Shown here piece after piece: positions 48,670 through 57,279 of a stretch of 58,231 nt of DNA. The position numbers were made by a program, and so were the translations under genes. The stretch's first letter is position 1; every line of letters starts with the position of its first letter. Origin of the DNA: CAZDVK01 sp964508915 (GTDB lineage: Bacteria > Pseudomonadota > Alphaproteobacteria > Paracaedibacterales > CAIULA01). The DNA lies in the NCBI GenBank assembly GCA_964508915.1, contig CAZDVK010000009.1, positions 1 through 58,231 on the forward strand, read 5' to 3'. The notes beneath the pieces are model-generated. The model was not told the origin of the DNA. It was given only the letters and a program-made list of their open reading frames with translations, and made no database searches.

Positions 48670-49350
48670 ATGGAAAAAACATTTTGGCTTAACCCGTATC
48701 AACACACCCTTGATGCCACGGTTGTAGGCATTCAAAACAATGAAGTTTTATTAGATAAAACCATTGCCTTTTCTTTTTCAGGGGGTCAAGAAAGCGACGT
48801 GGCTTTTTTGAACGACGTGCCTGTTTTAAGTTCCCGAATGGATGGAAACCTAATTTATTACACGGTTCCAGATGAAACCCCTTTTGAAGTGGGGCAGCAA
48901 GTTATTCAAACGATTGATTGGCCAAGGCGATACAAGTTGATGCGCCTTCATTTTGCAGCCGAACTGATTTTGGAATTGGTGACCCAAAAGTTTCATATGG
49001 AAAAAGTGGGCGCCCATATTGCCGAACATAAAGCACGCATCGATTTCAAAGGGGATGAAAATATTTCATCTATTTTTGATGCCATTTTGACAGATTATAA
49101 CGCAATTATTGATGCCAATTACCCCATTGAAAAAGGGTATATGGATGTTGCAACCCAACGGCGTTATTGGAAAATAGAAGGTTTTGCACAAGTGCCTTGT
49201 GGTGGAACCCATGTAAATTCCACGCAAGAGGTAGGTTATGTGCGCCTTAAACGTGTTCGCCCTGGAAAAGGCGTTGAACGCATTGAAATATATCTTCTGG
49301 AACCTGATTTATGCCATAATCAGTCGACGCGGGGTGTTGTTTCAGTTTAA
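48670..49350 (+). CDS. Alanyl-tRNA editing protein, AlaX type
   Basis: Free-standing editing domain that removes Ser or Gly mischarged on tRNA-Ala. AlaRS-like features: LNPYQHTLDATVVGIQ, the zinc/His elements LMRLHFAAELILELV and VGAHIAEHK, and CGGTHVNSTQEVGYV. 226 aa, AlaX-M size, with no synthetase domain. It starts five bases after the MotB-like gene. Its 3' end overlaps the convergent GNAT gene by nine bases. Confidence 0.86.
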   Translation: MEKTFWLNPYQHTLDATVVGIQNNEVLLDKTIAFSFSGGQESDVAFLNDVPVLSSRMDGNLIYYTVPDETPFEVGQQVIQTIDWPRRYKLMRLHFAAELILELVTQKFHMEKVGAHIAEHKARIDFKGDENISSIFDAILTDYNAIIDANYPIEKGYMDVATQRRYWKIEGFAQVPCGGTHVNSTQEVGYVRLKRVRPGKGVERIEIYLLEPDLCHNQSTRGVVSV

Positions 49351-49920
49351 ACCAGAGCAATCAAAACGCACATACCGACGGCCTATGACTAAATCATCCC
49401 CTTGTGCATTTTCAATAAGCCCTAAAGCATGCGTTTCAAGGTGAAAGCCTAGATTTTCAGGAATTTGAATGCTTCTTTGATTGTCGTCATTACACAAAAT
49501 GGTCACCCGCTTTAGCCCTATTACCTGAAAAGCATAAACGGTAACAGCAGCAGTTGCTTCGCGCATAAACCCCTTTCGTTGACACGAAGCACGGCACCAA
49601 TAACCAATGACTCCGGATGGAATATTCCAAAAAAAGTTATTGAAACCAATCACACCAATAAAGTTATTTTCACAAAAAATGGCTAAATTCATGCTTTCCC
49701 GTAAAATGAATTTTGCATAGGATTGTCGGGCAAAATATTCACTATCTTCCCAACCACTTACATGTTTGACCCAGGGCATCCACGGTTCAAGAAGAAGGCG
49801 TGTTTCTTCAACTGCATCAAAAAGAGTTTTTCCATCTCCTGCCCTTAATGGTCTTAAAATAAGCCTTTCAGTTTGAATGGGCATAGGAAAATCAAGCAAA
49901 ATAGGCTTTTGAATACTCAT
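49342..49920 (-). CDS. GNAT N-acetyltransferase, RimJ/RimL type
   Basis: Acetyl-CoA-dependent transferase. IQTERLILRPLRAGDGKTLF at the start, then FIGVIGFNNFFWNIP, the acetyl-CoA binding segment YWCRASCQRKGFMREA, and the late strand RVTILCNDDNQRSIQIPENLGF. 192 aa. RimJ/RimL relatives modify ribosomal proteins or other amines; the substrate is not deducible here. Confidence 0.86.
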   Translation of the reverse strand: MSIQKPILLDFPMPIQTERLILRPLRAGDGKTLFDAVEETRLLLEPWMPWVKHVSGWEDSEYFARQSYAKFILRESMNLAIFCENNFIGVIGFNNFFWNIPSGVIGYWCRASCQRKGFMREATAAVTVYAFQVIGLKRVTILCNDDNQRSIQIPENLGFHLETHALGLIENAQGDDLVIGRRYVRFDCSGLN

Positions 49921-50124
49921 TTTTCGTTTGCGTTATGAATCAATATGTTTCTAGCAGAGTACTGGAAAATAGAGTTCAAAAACAGAAAAAATCATCCTAT
50001 CTATTTTTAAACCTTGCTGCACACTTCTTGAGTAAATCAGTAATTTTTGTTTTTTTCGTTTATTTTTTTGGGTATGCTGCCCAACAGGTTTATTTTTATA
50101 ACGTTTTTCAAGAAATCAATTTCA

Positions 50125-50601
50125 ATGAAGTATCTATTGGCAAGTATTTTAATTTTTCTAAACACCAACCTGTTGTATGGTAGTGCCTCTGATGATTGCG
50201 GTCCAAAGCCTGCAAAATTTTCAAGAAACACAGGTGGTTCGATGAGGCCTGTCATGGCAGCACCTGATTTTGACATTCCAGAGTTGGATTTGACAAAAAG
50301 TGGCATGTCACCGGAAGGTTCTTCCCCAAAGGAAGAGGCACCAACAGCTTGCAAAAAACCTGTGAAAGACATTAAACCCAAATCAAAGAAAGTCTCAAAA
50401 AAAAGAGACAGATCAGGTTCATCAAGTGATGACGATTCTGATGATGATGCTTTAGAAGCCAATACGTTATTTCCAGGAATTAGCGTTGATGCTGCAGATC
50501 TTATGTACCCTCGTCAACGACAACAATACGCAGCAGATTGTACTGCGCTGAATGGTTTAGCGCTGGGGCAAGCCAAACCTCAAGCCGTTGCAAAAAATTA
50601 A
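50125..50601 (+). CDS. Exported basic/acidic low-complexity protein
   Basis: 158 aa from ATG 50125; the longer frame from 50047 adds hydrophobic residues without a better start. Signal peptide KYLLASILIFLNTNLLYGSA. The mature part is Pro/Lys/Ser/Asp-rich, including a Lys-rich stretch and an SSSDDDSDDD acidic run, with three Cys. No family recognised. Its stop is one base before the murB ATG, so it is embedded at the head of the murB-ddl-ftsQ cluster. Confidence 0.65.
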   Translation: MKYLLASILIFLNTNLLYGSASDDCGPKPAKFSRNTGGSMRPVMAAPDFDIPELDLTKSGMSPEGSSPKEEAPTACKKPVKDIKPKSKKVSKKRDRSGSSSDDDSDDDALEANTLFPGISVDAADLMYPRQRQQYAADCTALNGLALGQAKPQAVAKN

Positions 50602-50602
50602 C

Positions 50603-51487
50603 ATGACAACCCTACCCCAAATCCAAGGTCGTTACGCGTTTGATCAGCCCTTAGCAACATCTACCTGGTTTCGGGTGGGCGGCCCTGCTGATGTCATTTT
50701 TAAGCCTGCGAACACTGACGATTTGCAGCATTTTTTAAAACAAAAACCCCATGATGTACCTGTTATGTGTGTGGGTGCAGGGTCCAACATTTTGGTGCGT
50801 GACGGTGGCGTTGATGGGTGTGTTATTCGCTTAGGCGCAGCCTTTTCAAAAATTGAAAAAAACGGCACAACCATAATGGTTGGCGCTGGGTGTTTAGACC
50901 GTACATTGGCGCAACAATGCCAACAATGGGGGTTAACAGGTTTGGAATTTCTGGTAGGTATTCCAGGTTCTGTTGGGGGCGCTGTTGCCATGAATGCGGG
51001 GGCCTACGGTGGTGAAGTTAAAGACTTTTTACAGTGGGTTGAAGTTGTTGATTTAAAAGGGGATTTGCATGTTTTAACCCCTTCTGATCTAAATATGACT
51101 TACCGCCACGGTAATGTGCCAGAGGGGTGTATTGTAACGCGGGCAGCCTTTGTGTGTGATGTGAAAGACCCAAACCATATTCAACAAACGTTGGATGATT
51201 TTTTGCAACGCCGTGAGGAAACACAGCCGGTGCGTGGACGAACGGGTGGTAGTACGTTTCAAAACCCGCCTAATCAAAAAGCGTGGGAACTAATTGATAC
51301 CAGTGGTTGCCGTGGTTTACAAATAGGGGGCGCTCAGGTTTCAGAAAAACACTGTAACTTTTTGCTGAATTTGGGGAACGCTACGGCCCATGATTTGGAA
51401 ACTTTGGGCGAAACAGTCCGTACCAGAGTTTTGGAAAAAACGGGTGTTCAGCTTGAATGGGAAATCATTCGGTTGGGAAAACGTTAA
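50603..51487 (+). CDS. murB: UDP-N-acetylenolpyruvoylglucosamine reductase
   Basis: Flavoenzyme completing UDP-MurNAc synthesis. Type II MurB features: TSTWFRVGGPADVIFKP, PVMCVGAGSNILVRDGGVDG, GIPGSVGGAVAMNAGAYGGE, and QPVRGRTGGSTFQNPP with the catalytic Ser. 294 aa. ATG 50603 is chosen over an in-frame TTG at 50588 since it fits the family start and abuts the upstream stop. murC, its usual neighbour, is absent upstream. Confidence 0.95.
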   Translation: MTTLPQIQGRYAFDQPLATSTWFRVGGPADVIFKPANTDDLQHFLKQKPHDVPVMCVGAGSNILVRDGGVDGCVIRLGAAFSKIEKNGTTIMVGAGCLDRTLAQQCQQWGLTGLEFLVGIPGSVGGAVAMNAGAYGGEVKDFLQWVEVVDLKGDLHVLTPSDLNMTYRHGNVPEGCIVTRAAFVCDVKDPNHIQQTLDDFLQRREETQPVRGRTGGSTFQNPPNQKAWELIDTSGCRGLQIGGAQVSEKHCNFLLNLGNATAHDLETLGETVRTRVLEKTGVQLEWEIIRLGKR

Positions 51488-51626
51488 ATTTCGATAATTT
51501 TCTAAAAGTTTACGCCCAATTTTAAATATCTATCTGCTAAGATTTTTACCTGTTTTTATTGAAGAAAACGTAAGGAATGGCTAGTATTAATGTACTTATT
51601 TTTATTTTTTTATATTTGGGATATTT

Positions 51627-52541
51627 ATGGTTAAAGATGTTGCCGTGTTAATGGGGGGGTGGTCCAGTGAACGGGATGTGTCCCTTTCTTCAGGACAAGA
51701 AATTGTCAAAGCCCTTCGTCAAAAGGGTTACACGGTTACAGCCATTGATGTTGAAAAGAATTTACCCAAGTTAATTCACCAAATTCAAGAAGCAAATCCC
51801 CAGGTTATTTTTAATGCCTTACATGGGGTGGGCGGCGAAGATGGTGTTATTCAAAGTGTTCTTGATATGCTTCAAATTCCCTACACCCATTCAGGGGTTA
51901 TTTCATCGGCTGTGGCTATGAATAAAATTATGTCTCGTAAAATTTTTCATCATGATGGTTTGCCTGTTCCTTCCTGGAAAATTGTTTCTTTGGAAGAAGC
52001 CAAAGCATCCAACCCAATGGATTTTCCTTACGTTGTTAAGCCTATTGGGGAAGGGTCTAGTCGTGGTGTATCTATTGTTGGGGCCGATGAAGATCGATCC
52101 AAAGCTTTTGAAGGTTGGACTTATGGGAACCAGGTTTTGGTGGAAAAATATATACCTGGTCGTGAAATCCATGTGGCTGTTGTCAACGGAAAAGCAACGG
52201 GGGCTATTGAAATAAAACCTAAAGAGGGTTTTTATGACTACCGGGCTAAATATACGGATGGTATGGCAGAACATTTGATGCCAGCCCCTTTAAGTGAATC
52301 TGAAATGAACGAAGTTTTAGATTTGTCAGAAAAAGCATACGAATCCTTAAATTGTCGTGGCGTTGCCCGTGTTGATTTTCGTTTGGATGATACAAAATCC
52401 CCCAGTTCTTTTTATATTTTAGAATTAAACACACAACCGGGTATGACACCTTTATCATTGGTGCCTGAAATTATGGCTTATCAGGGTGTTCCCTTCGGTG
52501 ATCTGGTTGACCAAATGATTCAAGAGGCCCAATGCGATTAG
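51627..52541 (+). CDS. ddl: D-alanine--D-alanine ligase
   Basis: ATP-grasp ligase making the D-Ala-D-Ala terminus of the peptidoglycan stem. VLMGGWSSERDVSLSSGQ, NALHGVGGEDGVIQ, PYVVKPIGEGSSRGVSIV, and RVDFRLDD plus LELNTQPGMTPLSLVPE at the metal/ATP site. 304 aa, complete. It overlaps ftsQ by ten bases. There is a 139-base AT-rich spacer after murB, with a likely own promoter. Confidence 0.96.
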   Translation: MVKDVAVLMGGWSSERDVSLSSGQEIVKALRQKGYTVTAIDVEKNLPKLIHQIQEANPQVIFNALHGVGGEDGVIQSVLDMLQIPYTHSGVISSAVAMNKIMSRKIFHHDGLPVPSWKIVSLEEAKASNPMDFPYVVKPIGEGSSRGVSIVGADEDRSKAFEGWTYGNQVLVEKYIPGREIHVAVVNGKATGAIEIKPKEGFYDYRAKYTDGMAEHLMPAPLSESEMNEVLDLSEKAYESLNCRGVARVDFRLDDTKSPSSFYILELNTQPGMTPLSLVPEIMAYQGVPFGDLVDQMIQEAQCD

Positions 52542-53428
52542 GCTTATCCAATCCAATAAGCAAAAAACCCAAAAGAAGGCTGGGTTTTGATAAGGACGTA
52601 GGTAAAAATGTACGTTCTAAACCGCAACGCGTTCTTCGGTCAAAGTGGCGGCGCCCAGAATACCAGTTAGCTGTAGGGGCAGGTGGTCTTGCTTTCTTGA
52701 TTTGCGTTGGATGGCTTGCTTATTTTATGGGGTACCCACAAAAAGTTGTTTCATGGGGCCACGAAAAAATCATCAAAGCAACGGCAAGTGTTGGGTTTCG
52801 TTTAGATGAAATTTTGCTGGAAGGGCGCCAGAATTCACCCCAAGATTCGGTTTTAAAAGCAATTCAAGCAAAACGGGGCGAACCTGTTTTAGCCTACAAT
52901 TTGGAAGAAATTCGTGAGGAATTAGAGAAAATAGATTGGATTAAGTCTGCTGTGGTGCAGCGCAAACTGCCAAATGTTTTATACATCCGCATTGCAGAGC
53001 GGCATCCCATCGCCCTATGGCAACACCAGAAAAAGTTATTTTTTGTTGATAAAGAAGGTGTTGTGATTAATTCTGATGTTTTACCACATTTTCAGAGACT
53101 TCCCATTGTTGTGGGCGCCGATGCCCCAGCCCACACACCTAAAATTCTATCTATTTTGGAAAAATTTCCTGAAATTTCGAAAAAAATAACAGCCTTAAGC
53201 CGCATTCGGCAACGTCGTTGGGACCTTACATTAGAAGGCGCTATACAGGTTAAATTGCCCGAGGAACACTTGGAAGAAGCATTAATGAGGTTGGCTATAT
53301 TAATGCAACAGCACAAAATTAGCCCCTCTGAAACATTGGTGGTTGATTTGCGTTTTCCAAAACAGGTGATTATGCGGCTAACACCTTCTGCAAATATTCG
53401 CCTAAAAGCAAAAGGAAAAGAAACCTGA
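52532..53428 (+). CDS. ftsQ: Cell division protein FtsQ
   Basis: Bitopic division protein linking the early and late divisome. A basic cytoplasmic tail (1-50) precedes one membrane helix (LAVGAGGLAFLICVGWLAYF), a POTRA domain (ILLEGRQNSPQDSVLKAIQ, WIKSAVVQRKLPNVLYIRI) and a beta domain. 298 aa. ftsA and ftsZ should follow in the standard cluster, but an IS remnant begins about 90 bases downstream. Confidence 0.93.
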   Translation: MRLGLSNPISKKPKRRLGFDKDVGKNVRSKPQRVLRSKWRRPEYQLAVGAGGLAFLICVGWLAYFMGYPQKVVSWGHEKIIKATASVGFRLDEILLEGRQNSPQDSVLKAIQAKRGEPVLAYNLEEIREELEKIDWIKSAVVQRKLPNVLYIRIAERHPIALWQHQKKLFFVDKEGVVINSDVLPHFQRLPIVVGADAPAHTPKILSILEKFPEISKKITALSRIRQRRWDLTLEGAIQVKLPEEHLEEALMRLAILMQQHKISPSETLVVDLRFPKQVIMRLTPSANIRLKAKGKET

Positions 53429-53492
53429 TTTTAATAACCCTCACACGGGTGAAAATTAAGTTCTATTTCGAATTAGAAAAATAAGATTTTTG

Positions 53493-54036
53493 GGGCTGTC
53501 CCAGATAACTAGTAAGATATTCCAAAAGAACACTTAGGCTTTGTGATAGAATCCACAGGCGTTTACCATTCGCTAGTCGCAAAAGAAGCCATGAAAGCTG
53601 GTTTTCAGGTCTTTTTGACAAACGCATATCGTGCGCGTCAACTTGCTCGACCTTGCGGTTTATTGGCTAAAAATGATGCCATCGATGCAAAACTTTTGTG
53701 TTTGTTTGGGCAAAAAATGAAATTAAGACCCTCATTCAGCGCAATAATATTCTTTAAAAAACATGTCGTATTGTCGCCAGTGCACCTGGAGTGGGATATG
53801 TCGCAGCATGGCCATTCTTGGAGCTTTTTTACCAGAGCCTGGAACGCTCTCTCTCAACAAAATTGCAGCGCTTATGGTACAGTCGGCCGAACGGGTTTTC
53901 TAATCACACACAAACACTGTCATATGTTAGAAAGCAAGATATAACATCCAGCTTCGAACCACCCGTCAGATGGTTTAACTTACCGCCACTTGTGATCATA
54001 AGGGCAAAGGGGTTAAAAAAATGTTAAAAATGAAAC
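53493..54036 (+). mobile_element. Decayed IS110-family transposase
   Basis: Fragments of an IS110-type (DEDD) transposase. The plus-strand frame from 53516 gives HLGFVIESTGVYHSL, then ARPCGLLAKNDAIDAKLL with the DA-I-DA acidic motif. After a frameshift near 53770, VGYVAAWPFLELF and, in a third frame, LPEPGTLSLNKIAAL appear. A further degenerate tail ends with GKGVKKML near 54025. No single frame spans it. A GGGCTGTCCCAGATAA sequence (53493 onward) resembles the terminus of another IS type. It lies between ftsQ and tatB. Confidence 0.8.
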
Positions 54037-54097
54037 AGATTTCTAAAATAGAACACCAACCCATAGGTGGGTTTAAAACGCCCACTGCTCTACGACA

Positions 54098-54391
54098 TTA
54101 ATCACCATTTTTAGGTACGTGGGGTGGTGATGAAAAAGACCCTTGTTTTTTAAGGTTATCAGAAAATAAACAAGGCTGTGGCGACGGTTCATTAGGTTTT
54201 TCCTGCGCTTCCTTATATTCTTTTTCCAGCTCCATATCGTATAAGTGCTTTTGAAATGTTTCTGAAACAGCGCGGCATTTGGCAACCCAGCGTCCCAACG
54301 TTCTTAAAACCACAGGCAATTCTTTTGGCCCCAACAAAACAAGAGCCAAAACGCTGATAAATAAAATTTCTGTGAATGCAATATCTAGCAT
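54098..54391 (-). CDS. tatB: Sec-independent (Tat) translocase protein TatB
   Basis: Tat receptor component. Short periplasmic start, one hydrophobic helix (FTEILFISVLALVLLGPKEL) containing the GPKELP hinge motif, an amphipathic helix (PVVLRTLGRWVAKCRAVSE), then a charged tail ending at residue 97. tatA and tatC are not adjacent; the 3' side is the IS110 remnant, so the gene order was probably disturbed. TatA is a less likely alternative because of the TatB-type length and the FTEIL start. Confidence 0.88.
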   Translation of the reverse strand: MLDIAFTEILFISVLALVLLGPKELPVVLRTLGRWVAKCRAVSETFQKHLYDMELEKEYKEAQEKPNEPSPQPCLFSDNLKKQGSFSSPPHVPKNGD

Positions 54392-54410
54392 AATGATAAG
54401 GCCAGGAAAA

Positions 54411-54486
54411 TGGCTCCCCGAGACGGACTCGAACCGCCGACCCAGTGGTTAACAGCCACTTGCTCTACCGACTGAGCTATCGGGGA
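54411..54486 (-). tRNA. tRNA-Asn (anticodon GTT)
   Basis: On the minus strand, acceptor TCCCCGA/TCGGGGA with encoded CCA (54411-54413); D-arm AGCTCAGTCGGTAGAGC; anticodon loop CTGTTAA giving GTT; T-arm GGTTCGAGTCC. Confidence 0.96.
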
Positions 54487-54547
54487 ATATAGTTTCTTCT
54501 AACATAATCTGGTTTTGAAAAGCAAAGGTTTTTTGGAAAATAAAGAT

Positions 54548-55024
54548 CTAAATGTACAAAATCCAAGCGCTGAATAAAATATGGGGCGTAAAAGGTATTT
54601 TAAATTGTTTCCAAAATAAGTGGGAAAATATCCCTAAAAAGGCTGACAATATCAAAAGCGAATAAAATTGGTCATTTTGATTAAACCACAGGCTACATGC
54701 TGCCATGACAGCAAGATCACCCACACCTATTTTTTTGGAAAATAACATTCCAAAACCTAATAGAAACAAAAGAAACAGTGGTAAAAACCATGGCATAAAA
54801 GCGTTAAAGGTAATATAGATAACGCCGCTTAAGGCTATAAGTAATATGGGCCAAAGGGGTATTTCGTAAAATTGAATATCTTCGGCACTTAAAAAAATAG
54901 CCAATCCACAAAAACAATCAAGAAGCAGGGCCTTCAAAAAAGGACAAAAAGTGTGGTTTAGAAAAACAAATCCACTTAAAAAAAGGTAAGGTATAAAACG
55001 TTTTGAAAAAACATCAGCAGTCAT
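54548..55024 (-). CDS. Prepilin peptidase, A24 (TadV/CpaA-like) family
   Basis: A 158-aa, multi-spanning membrane protein with both catalytic Asp motifs of the A24 family: D49 in SAEDIQFYEIPLWP (the D-x6-P type) and D103 in KKIGVGDLAVMAA (GxGD). It lacks the N-terminal methylase half of PilD, like the short CpaA/TadV peptidases. It may process the pseudopilin encoded at 33872-34510. It sits upstream of tRNA-Asn. Confidence 0.82.
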   Translation of the reverse strand: MTADVFSKRFIPYLFLSGFVFLNHTFCPFLKALLLDCFCGLAIFLSAEDIQFYEIPLWPILLIALSGVIYITFNAFMPWFLPLFLLFLLGFGMLFSKKIGVGDLAVMAACSLWFNQNDQFYSLLILSAFLGIFSHLFWKQFKIPFTPHILFSAWILYI

Positions 55025-55213
55025 TCAAAATTTTTGCAATTTTCTTTTACTGAACAAACATTAATCTGAAAAAGTTAACAAAAAGTTAAAATTTAATAAA
55101 AATTAGCATTTTTAAAAATTTATTTTATTTTTATTAAAAACTATATTGTCAGACACTTTTTTCTGGTCTGTAATAACAACACAAACGATTTTTGAATTAA
55201 GGATGAGGTTCAC

Positions 55214-57037
55214 ATGAACTACGCTGTTTCTGACCAAATTTTAAATAATGATGCTCAAGCTCTGATTCAAGAACGGTATTTTCCAAAAAATACACCTGCG
55301 AACGACGAATGGTTTCGATTATTATCTGAAAAATTAACTCAACATTACGCAGCAGAAAACCGTCACCACCAACAGCAACGGTATGAAAATTTGTTACGGG
55401 AAAAAAAGTTTTTTCCAACCTCTGCGGCACTTGTCAACGCCTTAGGTGAAAAAAAAGCCTTGTCTGGGTGTATTGTTATGCCCATGCGGCCTAGTTTGGA
55501 CGACATCATGGAACATTCAATTCCGGAGATCTTAAAAATGTTACGCCAGGGCATTGGTGTCGGGCTGGATTTTGGTGTTTTAAGTCCCAGGTTGTCAGAA
55601 GATGAAACAAATGATGCCGTGTTTCCAGGCCCTGTGGAGGTTTTGCGCGCCATTGTTCAGTGTGCGACACCGTTAATGGCCTATGGCGGTTTAAAACACG
55701 CTGCTTTCATGGGGGCACTGCCAGTGCATCACCCTGATATTTTTGAATTTATTCGTTGTAAAAAAAATTACCCCTTAGAAGGTATTAATATTTCTGTCAG
55801 CATTGGTGAAGATTTTTCAAAAAATTATAAAAAACACGGCTTTATACAAGCCCGGGTTTTGTCAGAAAATGGTTTACGGCCTTTTTACGCCAGTGAGTTG
55901 AAGTTTATGGAACAACGGGCTGTACGTCGTAAAGTGCAAGCACCAGACCTTTTTTTAATACAAGACCAGGTGGCATCCAAGCAGGCCAAACGCATTGTTG
56001 GAAAGGTTGTAGATGACGTTATTTATTTTGATACCACAGTTATTATGACTTTTTTGGCTGAATGCGCCCATGCCTGCGGGGAACCTGGAATTTTAAATCT
56101 TCAAGCTATTAATGAACATAATCCAACGCGGGGTATGGCATTGATGTCTGTGACAACCCCCTGTGGCGAACAACCCCTTTTGCCCTATGAAATGTGCTAC
56201 TTGGGAAGCTTGTGCCTGCCATCGTTTATTGAAAATGGCCAATTCAATATGGATGACTTTCACCAAGCAGCTCATGATGCCGTTTATTTGATGGATGATC
56301 TTATCGACATTGATTCCCATGACCATGCAGAGTCACGGGCCATATGTTTGCAAAACCGGAAAATTGGTGTTGGTATTATGGGGTTGGCCGATGCGTTGGC
56401 AAAGTTAAAAATACCTTATGGAAGCGAAGAAAGTTTTGATTTTGTTCAAAAGACAATGAATACCTTAAAAACAGCTACCATTTTAGCATCTGAAAAATTA
56501 GCTGAAGAACGAGGTGAATTTCCTAATTGGCCACTGTCACAGTTTGCCCAAGATGGCTTGAAACCAAGGCGGCACGCAACGCTTACAACACTGGCACCTA
56601 CTGGCCATATTTCACGACTTGCTGCATGTTCACCATCTATTGAACCTTATTATTTATTTAATAAAGTACCCGCCGCCTTAGCTGATGCCTTAGGTGACAT
56701 AGGGTATTCATTAGACGCCTGGGTAGAAGCAAGCGCCAAACAGAATTTTGTTTTTGATGGAACATTGGGGTCTTTAACTATGAATCCAACAGCAAACGAT
56801 GACGTCAATAAAAAGCTGCAAGAGATTCAGAAAAATTTCCCCTGCGCCCAAGAAATTTCCCCCCATGTTCATCTCACCATGATGCATCGTTTGCAACAAT
56901 TTGTAGATAATGGCATTAGTAAAACCATTAATTTACCAGAAAGTACAACGGTTAAAGAGGTTCAAGAAATTTTTGAACAAGCCCTTATTTTGAACTTAAA
57001 AGGAGTCACCGTTTTCCGGCAAGGGTGTTGGGGGTGA
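55214..57037 (+). CDS. nrdJ: Short adenosylcobalamin-dependent-type ribonucleotide reductase (NrdJ-like)
   Basis: Ribonucleotide reductase catalytic chain of 607 aa, short class II size. Cys equivalents: C86 in LSGCIVMPMRP, C317 in the TTPCGEQPLLPYE active-site block, and C328 in EMCYLGSLCLP. E319 is present, but the residue usually Asn in NPCGE is T315. GEPGILNLQAIN replaces the more common GDPG-IxFID. The C-terminus ends in a single Cys (FRQGCWG), without a CxxC pair. ATG follows AAGGATGAGG. A class II enzyme fits better than class Ia since no nrdB is adjacent; cobalamin dependence is inferred. Confidence 0.82.
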   Translation: MNYAVSDQILNNDAQALIQERYFPKNTPANDEWFRLLSEKLTQHYAAENRHHQQQRYENLLREKKFFPTSAALVNALGEKKALSGCIVMPMRPSLDDIMEHSIPEILKMLRQGIGVGLDFGVLSPRLSEDETNDAVFPGPVEVLRAIVQCATPLMAYGGLKHAAFMGALPVHHPDIFEFIRCKKNYPLEGINISVSIGEDFSKNYKKHGFIQARVLSENGLRPFYASELKFMEQRAVRRKVQAPDLFLIQDQVASKQAKRIVGKVVDDVIYFDTTVIMTFLAECAHACGEPGILNLQAINEHNPTRGMALMSVTTPCGEQPLLPYEMCYLGSLCLPSFIENGQFNMDDFHQAAHDAVYLMDDLIDIDSHDHAESRAICLQNRKIGVGIMGLADALAKLKIPYGSEESFDFVQKTMNTLKTATILASEKLAEERGEFPNWPLSQFAQDGLKPRRHATLTTLAPTGHISRLAACSPSIEPYYLFNKVPAALADALGDIGYSLDAWVEASAKQNFVFDGTLGSLTMNPTANDDVNKKLQEIQKNFPCAQEISPHVHLTMMHRLQQFVDNGISKTINLPESTTVKEVQEIFEQALILNLKGVTVFRQGCWG

Positions 57038-57279
57038 AGGTTCCTTATTCTAATATGCCACACTCTTTTTTAGGCGCTGCATGTGTTTTGCTTTTAGGAT
57101 TTAGTTTATTCAATGCTTTAAAGTCAGGCGACCTAAGTGACAATATTTTGTTTTTTGTGATGGGTGGAATTGTTTGTGGCTATATAAAACAATCCAGTTC
57201 CCAAGGTAACAATAGCCCATCCTTGGTGCAAAGTTCCCCAAAAAACAGGTACTTGAAACAGAAGGGTGATAATCCCTAA
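57034..57279 (+). CDS. Possible small membrane protein coupled to nrdJ
   Basis: A GTG at 57034 overlaps the nrdJ stop (GTGA) in the way coupled genes do. The frame gives 81 residues with two hydrophobic stretches (FLGAACVLLLGFSLFNALK and NILFFVMGGIVCGYI), then a polar tail. The last 147 bases run antisense to the ctaA C-terminus, so the tail may be spurious. No family recognised. Confidence 0.4.
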   Translation: MKVPYSNMPHSFLGAACVLLLGFSLFNALKSGDLSDNILFFVMGGIVCGYIKQSSSQGNNSPSLVQSSPKNRYLKQKGDNP

